DNA from: Dryas octopetala
Taxonomy: Eukaryota > Streptophyta > Magnoliopsida > Rosales > Rosaceae
Assembly: GCA_963921425.1 (NCBI GenBank)
Contig: OY992833.1
Span: 16,471,738 to 16,535,737, forward strand
Length of the DNA stretch: 64,000 nucleotides
Direction: 5' to 3'
Shown here: in pieces, positions 48,000 to 59,708 of the stretch
Layout: each line of letters begins with the position of its first letter
Numbering within the stretch: position 1 is the stretch's first letter
Program-made: the position numbers and the translations under genes
The notes under the pieces: generated by a model
Databases searched by the model: none
What the model was told of the DNA's origin: nothing
Seen by the model: the letters and a program-made list of their open reading frames with translations, nothing else

Positions 48000-48545
48000 A
48001 TTTCCTGGTGCTTGACTTGATCAATCAGCAGTTGACCCTTGCTTCTTCTACTTCCATCAGCATCAAGATGGAATTAATGAGTGGGATCATGTATAACTAA
48101 TAACCAGAGTAATCAATTAAGAAAGAGAAGCTCTGGTGTTTCCTTTGTCCATATCGAAGAGAACCATGTCGAAACTTACTTGGAAATAGCTTCATGGAAA
48201 AGTACTACTTGTCTTTATTAAGGTAGAAGAGACTAGAGAACACGGCATAACTGAGATCACAGATTTTAGTGGCTTAGCCAATAGTCTTAGTTAATTTGTA
48301 TAATTAAACATCAACCAGTCAACAAGTACTCTGGCTCAAGTCCAAATTCACAGTTGTCTCACAATGAATCTAACATACAACGTCCAATCTGATCGGCCCC
48401 ATTTATTTATTGCCCACATATATATTTCCAACTTTTTTTCTGGTTCTAATTAATTTTTAAGTTAAATCTTTTCCATATTGTCGAAGCTGACTGGAAATGC
48501 ACCACAAAAAGCTTTTTAAGTCAGTACTATATATATGAATTGATC
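47998..48545 (-). promoter_or_regulatory. Ghost promoter copy without a gene
   Basis: Parallels 46382-47310 upstream of gene B, without the MITE. It contains TTTCCTGGTGCTTGACTTGA, CTTTGTCCATATCG, GCTTCATGGAAAAGTACTAC and ATTTATTGCCCACATATATA. No receptor-kinase coding sequence follows on the minus strand before the microsatellite. Confidence 0.65.
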
Positions 48546-48697
48546 ATCTAGTGATATACGATTAATGGCCGATTTCACTTTGTATTAGACTCAAGAGGTA
48601 ATTAGAACGGCAGTATCGGTTTAGTACGTGATTGGTTTGTTCCCTTTGAAAAATTAATTGCGGTTAACCAAACAAAACTTCACATATTTATTTTCAG

Positions 48698-49627
48698 AGA
48701 AATTTGCATATTTATTATCTAGATTATAGGGGGTGTATGCATTTATCACCCAAACAAAATTTGTTTACTAATTTCCATACAGACTTTGTTCCATGAAGCA
48801 ATGTACCACCTACTGTTAATTTCATTTATTTTTATATTAAACACTAACGTGGCGCACTGGATGTAAGTGCTCCACGTGTTACCTCTTTTCTTTTATTTTC
48901 AGATTTTTCTATTTTCTATTTTTACAAACTTTGAAAATTAATAAAAAATAATTTCAGACTCAGAAAAATACACGGAAAATTTTTACGGACTCGTCTTAAC
49001 TAATACTAATTTAATATGGGGTAAAATTACCAATTTTCCATCTGAGTGTTTCTAGAAAATTTGGAAAGTACAAATTTATTTCTAGAAAATTAAAATACTC
49101 TATACTTTTTGAAAATTCATAGGAAAATCTCTCGAACTCATATGGCAAGTGTTCACGAGAAAGGTAATGTTAGTTTTTAGAAGACAAATTGTGCAGATGT
49201 TATATTTTTTGGAGTTTGGGAGATTATACTATAAATTTTCAAAAAGTCTAAAGTATTTTAATTTTCTGGAAATAAATTTGGACTTCCCAAATTTTTTAGA
49301 AACACTCATATGAAAAATTGGTAATTTTACCCGATAGTAAATTAGTATTAGTCAAGACGAGTTCGTAGGAATTTTCTGTGTATTTTTCTGAGTCCGGAGC
49401 TATTTTTAATTAATTTTCAAAGTTCGTAAAAATAGAAAAATATAAAAAATAAAAGAAAATAGGTGACACATGGCGCACGCCATATCAATGTTTAACAGAA
49501 AAATAAATGGAATCTAATGGTAGGTAATACAATGCAACACAGAACAAAGTTTGTATGCCAATTAGTAAAAAAAATTTTGTTTGGTGTTAATGCACACACC
49601 CCTATAGTTTGGGTTATGCAAATTTCT
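48698..49627. mobile_element. Fold-back element with arms of about 440 bp
   Basis: The left half (GAAATTTGCATA..., AGGGGGTGTATGCATT, CCAAACAAAATTTG) recurs as its reverse complement in the right half up to ATGCAAATTTC at 49627. Further paired blocks include GACTCAGAAAAATACAC and GGGTAAAATTACCAATTTT. The whole can fold into one long hairpin with a short loop near 49165. No coding capacity was found and the target duplication is not clear. Confidence 0.82.
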
Positions 49628-50374
49628 GTTATTTTAATTTTCTTATTAGTTATTTACATTTCATGTGTTATCTTTAAATCTTTTTGGCTAAATATGACTA
49701 CTCCACTTCTGACACCTACACATACCACATAAGAAAATTCAAATACTTTAATATCTTCACTTCACCTTAATATATTAGAATATTGAAAAAATTGTGTTTT
49801 TATTTCTTTAATAAAAAAAATAACTATATTACAACAAAAACATCTCTTACAAGTTACAATCATAAGAAATTCTCGCATGAACACCCGGGTGGTAAGGACT
49901 TGATAACAATATTAGAGAAACATAGATATATCCAGTTCATAAAAAAGACAAAAAAAAAAAAAAAAAAACCAAAGCACAAAGTTATACTGGATGACACTCA
50001 TATATATAAGAAACTAAATGCAGAGAAACTCTCACATGAGTTTCAGAATTAGAGTTCTGAAGCCAAAAGTACCCACATGCAGATTTAACTGAAAATCTCC
50101 TATTAGAGTTCAGAATTAGAGATCAACCATTAACTGAACATGACATGGCAAGAAAATATGAACCTTTGTATCAAAACCAAATTGTTGAAGGGGTAAGACA
50201 GACCACATCAACCATTCCTTGTCACAAAGTGAGTGGTTTACAAAAGCAGAAAGACGAGCAAAAGCACAAAAAGTAGGAAATACATGCAAACTGAAATATG
50301 AGCAACAACAGCTAGCTATGCACACAGGGACAGCGAGGGGCAATCTCATCCATATTTAACACGTACCTCTGTTT
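49628..50374. other. 3' flank of gene C
   Basis: AT-rich, with an A-run at about 49950-49968. No gene recognised; probably includes the 3' untranslated region of gene C. Confidence 0.45.
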
Positions 50375-53300
50375 CTATATTCGATCAAGTGCCAATTTTA
50401 TTTTCATGAGTTTGGCCACTACATCCTGAATGTCCATTCTATCATCTGGCACTTCTTCAGTACACCTCAGACCTATTTCCATGATGGACAAAATGATACT
50501 TTTGGTGACATTCATGTCTTTTCCCTCTTCTATGCTCACTAAACCAGCATCCACTACTTGGAGAACATTGTAAGAAAGCGACACATTTATCCATTGTCTC
50601 AAAGATAGTTCTCCAACGAACATTTCATCGGTGGGTTTCTTTCTTGCCATTATTTCCAACAACATTATCCCATAGCTATAAACATCTCCTCTCGTCGACA
50701 CATTTCCTGCAGAACCATACTCTGTCGAGTGTCGACAGACATTAACTGTAAAACAATTATAAGATCAGTACGACTCAGGTATCACCAAGTATATTATAAG
50801 ACAAGCACAGTGTACATCATATGCACATATATAAACAACACAAGCACTGTCTACATATATTTTGGTGGAAATTCACAGTTTAATTGGCTTGCCAAAACAA
50901 ATTTCTATGCATATTATTTTTCCACGAATTAACCACCAATAGTTTATCTTGTAGCAATAAACAAATGTAATTAAATATATTTACCTGGTGCAATGTAGCC
51001 AAGTGTGCCAAGAGTCCTGGTTTGTGTTGCATCCTTATTTTTTGCTAAAATTTTGGCAAAACCGAAGTCTCCCACATGTGCAACCATTTCTTCATCTAGA
51101 AGGATATTGCTAGGCTTCAAATCACAGTGTACCACCGGTTCTGATTGACCATGGTGAAGATATTCCAAAGCAGATGCAATATCGACCAACATGCTCACTC
51201 TTTGCAGAAGATTTAGGCAATAGTTGTGAGAGTATAACCACTTCTCAAGGCTACCATTAGACATGTATTGCAGCACCAAAGCTCTTACCTCAGGGCTCGA
51301 GCACGTAGTTATGACCTTGACAAGATTTCTATGTCGAATTGTCCTCCACACCTTACATTCTGCGTCAAACCCTTTAAAAGCACCCTCCACTTGCAAATTT
51401 AGAATTTTGACAGCAACAGTTGTCCCATCAAAGAGTATTCCCTGGTACACAGAGCCAAAACTTCCCACTCCAAGTGCGTTGCTTTCACAAAAATCATTAG
51501 TAGCACAACGGAGTTCATGATACGATATCATTCTATGCTTTGTTGCCATTAACTGCTCATCCAAACTTGGAATGGCTGCATTTCTCTTTTGATACTTTGT
51601 CCACATAAAAATGAGAGCTATGAGAATTATTGTTGATGCAATGACTGGAAGAACATATTTGAGCAAGTGTCGACGCAATGTCTTTGATTTTTGAGCCATA
51701 TGGCCTAGGCAAGGAGGGACTCCCAAATTTGGTCTTCCACAAAGTTCTCTATTCCCCAAAAATGATTGGATGGTAAAGTTGACAAAAGGTCCCGCAGATG
51801 GAATCTCTCCAGAGAGCCAATTAAAGGAGAAATTTAAGTACTTCAGATATTTTAGTGCTTCTAGAGACTTTGGTATTGCGCCAGACAAATTATTGTGCAA
51901 CAGGTCCAAAAACTCCAACCCTTTCAAATCCCCAAATGTTTGGGGAACGGATCCAATAAATAAGTTTCTTGACAAGTTCAAAGAATTTAGGCTTTGAAAA
52001 GCTCCCATGATGCTTGGAATGTTACCGGTAATCTCGTTCAGAGATAAATCTATCATTTGTACAACACTCAACTTGCTCATGCTTGGAGGTAAGAATCCGC
52101 TAAAAGAATTGAATGACAAATTTAAGAACAAGAGATTTTCAAGGTTCCATAAATTCTCTGGTATAGATGATGTCAGTTTATTGGAATTTAGGAGAACTTT
52201 TTGAAGGCCACTAAGGTTTCCTATGCAATTTGGGATCAATCCAGATATTCTATTATTTGATAGTGATAGTTCTTCCAGGCTCCTTAGAAGACAAAGCTCA
52301 TCTGGAATGAATCCTTCAATATTGTTGTTTTCAAGGTACAACCTCTGCAACCTCTCCAATCCTCCAATTGATGATGGTATTTTTCCATTCAAATTGTTGT
52401 TGGTCAAGGAAAGATAGTGCAAATGTTTCAAGGAACCCATTGAATTGGGTATATGGCCAATGATTGGGCAGCTTAGTGCATAAAATACCTGAAGGGAAGA
52501 TGAAAAATTTCCAAAGGAATCGGGTATGAAGCCATTTAGAGGATTGGAATCCAAAACTAAATATTCCAATGAACTACAATTAAATAGAGAAGAAAGGAAC
52601 CCAAGTTTAGGAACTTTTGGCTCTCCTGTTAATTGATTCAGTCCCAAATCAAGGATCCGAATGTGTTTTAAGTTGCCAAGACTCATTGGTACTGGTCCAT
52701 AGAGTAAGTTGCCGAAAAACTCAAGACGAATGAGCTTAGAAAAATTTGAAAAATATGACGGAATATATCCAGTAATCTGATTCCTACCCTAATAGAGTAT
52801 TTCAATGTTAGGAAGCCCTATTCCAGTGTATGAAGGAAAAGTTCCAGAAAGTAAATTATCTGCTACAGATAAAGCTTGTAAGGAGGAGATGTTGAAAATT
52901 TCTTGAGGTATTGCACCTGTTAGGCTATTATTAGCTAAAGACAAAGTAACTAGATTAGAAAGGTGCCCAAAATCCCTCGGAATACTTCCAGTAATGTTAT
53001 TGGTCATTATATCAAAGGCCTTCAAGTTTGACAAGTTACCTATGGTGTGAGGTAAAGTGCCAATTAGGCTATTAGCACCAAGATAAAGCTCCTCAAGATT
53101 TTGTAAACTCCCAATTTCTTCTGGAATACTTCCAACAAGCCTATTGAATGTCAGAGATAGGAACACAATCTTTCTGCATTGGCCAATTCTTGAAGAAAGC
53201 TGGCCACTGATTTGGTTGGAAGACAAAGAAATGCCTTGAATATGAGGCCAATAATGGCAAAGATCCATTGGAAGAATTCCTGAAATGTTATTTTTAGCTA

Positions 53301-53988
53301 AATAAATAAAAACTAGGGAAGATAGGTTAAGGAGAGCATGAGGGAATGGACCTGTGAGGCTGCTGTTGGGCATACTCAATGTTTCTAATGTTGAAATGTT
53401 GCCGAAAGATAATGGAATTTCACCGGTCATAAAATTGTTTAGACCAAGATATAATTTCCGAAGCCTGGGTAAGAAACCCAACTCTTTAGGTACAAGACCT
53501 CTTAACCTGTTATGTGCAAGGGGTATAATTTCAAGCTTTTGACAATGTTGCAAAGTCGGAGGGATGGTTCCTTCCAACTCGTTTACTTGCAGTACAAGTC
53601 GCCTCAAGCGATGTAAACGACTGATTTCATGTGGTAGGAACCCAAAGAAGCTGTTATTTCGAAGATCAAGGGAGACTAGGAAGGAGAGGTTGCCAACATG
53701 AGGGGAAATGGTGCCTTGGAGACCCATATAGGAAAGGTTCAAGGCTGTGACCCTTTGCCTGCGTTTACTACAAGAGACCCCAACCCAATTACAGAAGCTT
53801 GTAGTGGTGGTCCAATTACCACCCAAGACGGTATGGGTGGGGTCAAAAGTGAGTTTAGATTGGATGGCAAGGAGAGCAGATTGATCTGTGAAGTTGGAAG
53901 TTGAAGATATGGCCAACTGAAAGAAGCATGAGTATCGGAGTAATAGGACTCCAAAAAGAAAGAGAATTTGTGGGCTTTGCATGAACAT
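50375..53988 (-). pseudogene. LRR receptor-like kinase C (LRR-XII type), one in-frame stop
   Basis: Full-length architecture: exon 1 53988-50985, intron 263 bp with GT-AG ends, exon 2 50721-50375, 1,117 codons including stop. Signal peptide, LRRNT (NWTTTTSFCNWVGVSC), about two dozen LRRs, transmembrane helix (VIASTIILIALIFMW). The kinase has GVGSFGSVYQG, VAVK, HCDLKPSN (non-RD), DFG and APE across the intron. A TAG at 52791-52789, codon 400, interrupts the LRR array; reading continues in the same frame on both sides and aligns with gene A, so it is a single nonsense change, not a gap. The truncated product would be a secreted LRR fragment of 399 residues. DFG is followed by Phe where A and B have Leu. 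Gene C is clearly more diverged from A and B than those are from each other. It could be a functional allele elsewhere. Confidence 0.9.
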
Positions 53989-54064
53989 GGTGGGCGTGCA
54001 TGCAAGGTAATTAAAGGCTCAAGTTTTTCTTATGGAGATGAGTGTGTATGTTCATCAGCCATCC

Positions 54065-54072
54065 TTTAAATA
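54065..54072 (-). promoter_or_regulatory. TATA box of gene C
   Basis: TATTTAAA on the minus strand, 77 bases before the ATG, in the same context (TATTTAAAGGATGGCTG) as in gene B. Confidence 0.6.
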
Positions 54073-54615
54073 CACACACAGGCTCATTAATTTCCTGGTG
54101 CTTGACTTGATCAGCTGTTGACCCTTGTTTCTTCCATCAGCATCAAGATGGAATGAACAAGTGGGGCGCGCCCAGCTGAATAATTCCAGAGTACTCGTCT
54201 TTATTATGGTAGAGAATGTGGAAATTCGAGTGTTGAACTCAAACCAATTAAGAAAGGGTAGAGAAGACTTAAGACCTTATAAATTGTAAGAAAAGACCTT
54301 ACTTCCCTGATGTTGGATATCACTCTCAAGTCTCAACTGAGAACACGGCATATATCAGATCACAGATTTAGTGACGTACGTAGGCACTAGTCTTTGAAAA
54401 TTAATGCTTGATTTGGACTAAGTCCACATTCACAGTGCTTGAATATTGATGCTGAATATTTTCAACTCTGTTCTCATGAGTTCAATATTTTCTATGGTGG
54501 ATGCTGAATATAATATTAAAACTTTGGTATGGATCGATTCCAATTGCGTGACCTTGACCTGAACCAAATAATGTGATGGAAGTCTCCCTTCAATCAATTT
54601 CCACACGATAAATTG
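54073..54615 (-). promoter_or_regulatory. Upstream block of gene C
   Basis: Contains the cluster-specific blocks TTTCCTGGTGCTTGACTTGA, ACCTTATAAATTGTAAGAAA, ATATCACTCTCAAGTCTCAA and GTGACCTTGACCTGAA. Related copies lie at 56195-56345 and 62830-63360. Confidence 0.55.
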
Positions 54616-56194
54616 TCGAAGTTCGATCTTGATGATAAGATTAAGAAAAAGATTGAAACAGATCTAACAACAATGTCCAGTACTCAGAGAAGCCCCATTG
54701 TGACGATATTTCTGTAACTTTTTTATGTTCTTAGACCAATTAAGAAATGGTTTAATTAAAAGGAAACGAATAAACAATATGATAATTTCAGCATATATAT
54801 GGTTAGTAAGTATTGAAGAAGAGAAAGGTGAAATAATTAGAGTAGTTATATTTTCTCTCCTGTCTTATTTTCTCACCCACATTAGTTTTACACTTATTAT
54901 TAAATTTAAACAAAATAATATATTTTTCACACCATTCACATTCAGTGTTCTTATAATTCCTTTGATATATTAACTTAAACGTCCACCCAAAAAACACTTT
55001 TCTCACCCCCTTAATTATTTTCTCACGCACTCATTTTTTTCTTAAGGCTTTATTGCAAAATTATAAACAAACAAACAAAATTGAAAAAAACCTAGACCGA
55101 CCCACCACACCCCTTCCCTTTCTTTTCCTTCTTCTTCTTCTTCCGTGATCACACCCCCCAACCGGTAGCCCCTCCTCCCTCCCCACCATCTCCACCCTCA
55201 CCTGCAGAAAATAAAAAAATGGATGAAGCCCCTTCTTTCTCTCCTTAAATTTCCATCTTCAATTTCCACGGTAAGTGGACAACTTCCATTTTGAAAGCAA
55301 CTGGAAAATAGAATGGGGTTGGTGACCTTTCGTACTCATAAATCAAGACTTGGACCTACCTTAAATTAACAACAAAAAAGCAATGCCTGGCAATTGGTGC
55401 AGACCCGAGAGCAGAGAAGCTTTGGTTATATCTACTGTAAAATGGTTGGTCGAATTAGTTCAATTAACCTCTGAATTATGAAGCAAACATGCACAGCCCC
55501 TCAAACACAGTACTCTGTCCAAACTAGGCAGAACGCTTGGATTGATGATATTATTAGTGAACTATAGGCATGTAGGATTATATGTGGATGCATGATTTAA
55601 ACTCAAACGAGACTAATGCAGGAATTAACAAATGAATTATATCTGCCACTTGTTCATTGTACTTGTGAAGTAGGGGAGATCTTTCATGGTGGTTCCACCC
55701 GAGAGTGGATCAACAGCACGTGGTTGTCCTACCCCAAAAAAAAAGACCGTCAAAAAACCCTTTTCATGGTGGTTCCACACATATTTGATTTAATATAAAA
55801 GACCGTCAAAAAACTCTTTTCTAAGTAGTTTATTCTTTCTTCATCTTGGAGCAATTTATAGTAGTAGAACAACGCTTAAATGCTTAACTAGGAAAATAAG
55901 TCTAATCCCATAATTAGTTACATAATCAACTTCTAACATGCATAATGTAAGACTAAAAAATATAATATTACATAATTAAGCAAATCATAATCTCATAATC
56001 ATAGATCAATTAGATTATAATTGGTCAAAGTCAAACTATCCAACACCCCCCCCCCCCCCCCCCCCCAAGCAGGAGACAAGTGCCAAAAATAAAGATTATG
56101 TAGTCGACATTCAACCAAGAAACAGTGATCCACTTTCATTCATACCAAGGGATTGTAAACTTAATTTTGTCTAAACCAAATCCAAAACCAATTG
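54616..56194. other. AT-rich intergenic DNA
   Basis: No gene recognised. It holds CT-rich low complexity near 55120-55145 and a homopolymer at 56046-56066. Confidence 0.4.
56046..56066. repeat. Poly-C run of 21 bases
   Basis: An uninterrupted C homopolymer in AT-rich surroundings; its exact length may be a sequencing or assembly estimate. Confidence 0.9.
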
Positions 56195-56345
56195 ACAAAT
56201 TGTAGAAAAGGCTTAAGACCTTATAAATTGTAACAAAAGACTGTACTTCCATTATGTCGAATATCACTCTCAAGTCTCAACTGAGAACACGGCATAATTA
56301 TTCTTTGAAGATTGATGCTTGCTTTGAACTAATTGAGTCCAAATT
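56195..56345. repeat. Ghost promoter fragment
   Basis: Nearly the same as 62833-63000 and similar to 54248-54430: AGGCTTAAGACCTTATAAA, TCGAATATCACTCTCAAG, GAAGATTGATGCTTGCTTTG. No receptor-kinase gene follows. Confidence 0.7.
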
Positions 56346-56904
56346 CCAAAGCATACTCTGTTGCAACGCACACAATCAAGTGAAGATTGATCGATGCTTG
56401 CTTTGCCCATTGATATTAGAAATATACACAATACGTTTATTAAAACGATTTGCATAAGTGCATATTCCAACAGGAGCGAGGTATGGGATGAACTTTCTTT
56501 ATTTTTTATTTTTTGGTGAAAAATATATTATAAATAGTTTAGTTTTTAGTTTTACTGTTTTTTAGTTTAATTTTACTGTTTTTTAATTAAGAAATAGAAT
56601 TAAAATTTTATTTAATATGACAAGACCAATTTATCTCTCATTTTGATGGAGATAATAACGGAGTTGATAGTTCGTCCCACGTTGATACAAACCAGTAATA
56701 AGGGTCCTACATCAATACACTTCTAAATATGTGTACTAAGTTACGATTGACACCAAAGTATAGTAGAATAAATAAAAACTATTGTTAAACAAAAACACTA
56801 ACTAAATAGAAGAAAACTTGAGTTGTAGACTCCTCCCTCTAGCTACCCTCTACCCGCAGGCGAAAGACCAAGCATCCTCTTTGGCCAACTTCCCTCACTA
56901 CAAG

Positions 56905-57395
56905 AAAAACATATTTGGGCGACGAACCTATATTCGTCGCCCAAAATAACTTTGGGCGACAAACAAGAAAATTTGTCGCCTAATGTCATACATCTTTGGG
57001 CGACGAATGCTAAGTTCCTCACCTAAATACACTTTGGGCGACGACATCATTTCGTCGCCTAAACTCACGGGCCAAAATATTAGTTGACAAATAAATTGGG
57101 CGAGGAACATGCATATTCCTCGCCCAAACGTACTTTGGGAGACAACAAATTTCGTCGCCCAAAGGGACTTTGGGCGACGATGAAATATAAATTATCCTCG
57201 CCCAAAGTACTTTGGGCGAGGAACATGTTTCGTCGCCCAAAGTACTTTGGGCGAGGAATATGTTTCGTCGCCCAACATGTCTTTGGGCGAGGAATGTGTG
57301 TGTTCGTCGCCCAAGGGTACGTTGGGTGACAGTATGTTTCGTCGCCCAAAGCCATTTTGGGTGAAGAATTTGTCTGTTCCTCGCCCAAAGTCTCA
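56905..57395. repeat. CACTA left subterminal array
   Basis: About 17 copies of a GGGCGA(C/G)GAA-type motif alternate in orientation, often as back-to-back palindromes such as CGTCGCCCAAAGTACTTTGG. The peptide frames through it are artefacts of the repeat. Confidence 0.88.
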
Positions 57396-57414
57396 TTCCT
57401 TTTTTTTTTTTTGG

Positions 57415-58250
57415 TACAATTATATGTATGTTATTCATACAATGCGATCGTGTTTCCAACGATCCGAACCATTCAATTTTTAATTCCTCATTGAAAGATC
57501 AGCATTCCAAAAAATTAGGATTATTGGAGATGTAAAAGTTATGTAACGGTGCTCGAATGTATGAACGATCAAGAATTTGCTAATACTAATCGATGGAGTA
57601 GATGAATTCCGATTTGACCGATTTTTTGCAGGGATGATCTTTGAATATAAACAAATAAAATGAACGGCTCCGATCGTTGAAATTACATTGTAGTCTTCAC
57701 AATTGTTGAATCGACAAAGTTTCAACGAAAAAGCTATAGAATTATACTCTTCAAGTGTATTTGTATGTAGAAGATCACTTTTCTATTGTGTTTTTAACGA
57801 TCCGAACTGATCATTTCTTAGTGCCCCACTCAAAGATCATCCATGCAAAAAATTATCTCAATTGGAGATGTAGAAGTTAGGTTTGGCGTTTAGGGTGTAT
57901 GAACGATCGTGATTCTTATAATAATAATCGAACAGGTAGATGAACTCCGATTGAGCCGATTTTTTGCAGGGTTGATCTTTGAGTATGAACGTATATGATG
58001 AATGGCTCTGATCCTGATAATCACGTTGTGGTATTCACAATTATTGAAGCTACAAGGTTTCAACGAAAGAGTTAATAGAATTTTATTCTTTAAGTGTAAA
58101 AACCGTTCATTTATATGTACAACCTCATATGTCGATCGTGTTTTTAATGATCCGAACCGTTCATTTATTAGTTTCTCACTCAAAGATCATTCCTCCAAAA
58201 AATTAGGTCAATTGGAGATGTAGAAGTCTGGTATCGGAGCTCGAACGTAT
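57415..58250. repeat. CACTA internal repeat block
   Basis: About two and a half diverged copies of the unit with GATCGTGTTTCCAACGATCC and GAACCGTTCATTT, related to 16302-17470 and 38090-40490. This links those blocks to the same CACTA family. Confidence 0.75.
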
Positions 58251-58267
58251 GAACGACCATGGTTCAT

Positions 58268-58412
58268 ATAGAAAATTGTGTTTAGGCGACGAAATATACC
58301 TTTGGGCGACGAACATGATTCCGTCGCCGAAAGTAACTTTAGGCGACGAAATCATGTATTCGTCGCCTAAAGGTGCTTTAGGCGACGGAATCATGTTCGT
58401 CGCCCAAAGTCT
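58268..58412. repeat. CACTA second motif cluster
   Basis: Six copies of the GGCGACGAA / TTCGTCGCC motif in 145 bp, lying internally ahead of the gene region. Confidence 0.8.
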
Positions 58413-58539
58413 TTCAATTTGTATACCCAGTTACTGGGTTTCAGTTTTCACTCATCTCTCCCAACTCTCTCAACTCTCGCTCCTCCCTCCTCTCGGCTGC
58501 GCGCTCGTCATCCCTCCTCCTCCCTCCTCCTTCCTCCGT

Positions 58540-58860
58540 CATCCCGAAAACCCACCCCATCCTCCTCCCACATCCCTCCTTCCTTATCCCGAAAACCCAC
58601 CCCCCCCCCACCGAAACCCACCCCCCTCATCGAAAACCCACCCCCCCGAAACCCACCCCCTCCACCGAAAACCCACCCCCCCGAAACCCTCCCCCTCACC
58701 GAAACCCACCCCCTGCACCGAAAACCCACCCCCCCGAAACCCAACCCCTCCACCGAAAACCCACCCTCCCACCGAAAACCCACCCCCCCGAAACCCACCC
58801 TCCCCCGAAAACCACCCCCACCGAAACCCATCCTCCCACCTCACCGAAACCCCCCCCCCC
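58540..58860 (+). repeat. C-rich minisatellite
   Basis: Irregular tandem repeats of CCGAAA(A)CCCACCCCC of about 15-17 bp. One frame gives a proline-rich string of ENPPP/RNPPP type, but there are no coding signals around it. It is probably untranslated. Confidence 0.8.
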
Positions 58861-59708
58861 CACGGTAATTTTTTTTTTTTTTCAATTTCTGTTATTTTAA
58901 TTAAGTTTTTTTTTCTGTTTTTTTTTTTTTCTAATATTGTGGATTTTGCATTTGTAGGATTGGACAATTTGCACTTGTTGTGGATTTTGCATAAATTGGT
59001 TGTGGAATTTCTAATTTTTGTGGTAATTAGTTAATGTTGTGGATTTTTTTAATTTAGTGGTTTGGTTGTGAAATCTGAATTTAGATTGATGTTGGGCTAG
59101 TATTTGACAATGATTTATTTTTTTGGTGAAGGAAGGATAGTGTTGCATTTGTTGTGAAGGATAATTGCATTTTTGGTGAGGTATGTGTTTAATCTATCTT
59201 TTAGTTAAATTTTTATATGATTTAGATAATTGAATTTTTGGTGAGGTATGTGAAATCTGTTTTCTGTGTTTTCTGCTCATTAGCTTTAGCTTTTTTTTAG
59301 AAGGATCAAGTGCAGGTGGCCAGGGGAATAGTAATACCTAGGGAAATTTTTTCAGGTCAGACTTAAGACTCAATCGCTCCTTTAATGTTCTTTGGCTGGT
59401 GTTTGCTGGTATTTGCTGGTGTTTTTAATTTTTTGTTCTTAAATTTGTTTATTAGTGTTGAATAAATTAGTTTAATTCTCATCATTGTTATTAAGGAAAT
59501 TAGTTTGCTGATATTTTCTTATGCTAGATAACAAATTAGTTTTCATATAAAATTAGTTAGTTTTATATGTTTTTTAATTATAAAATTTCTTAGGTAGTTT
59601 GTATGTAGATTAGTTAGTTTGTTAGTTTTTAAATATAAAATTTAGTTTAATTACAAAGTGTAGATTAATTAGTTTGAGAAATATAATTTAGTTATAAGGT
59701 GGAAGGCA

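Noticed and set aside
56900..57460. Regularly spaced repeats resembling a CRISPR array
   Set aside because: The repeats alternate in orientation, have irregular spacing and sit at CACTA termini in a plant genome; they are transposase binding-type subterminal repeats.
58249..59034. Proline-rich 261-codon frame
   Set aside because: It is made by the C-rich minisatellite and begins in the subterminal motif cluster; no splice or domain evidence.
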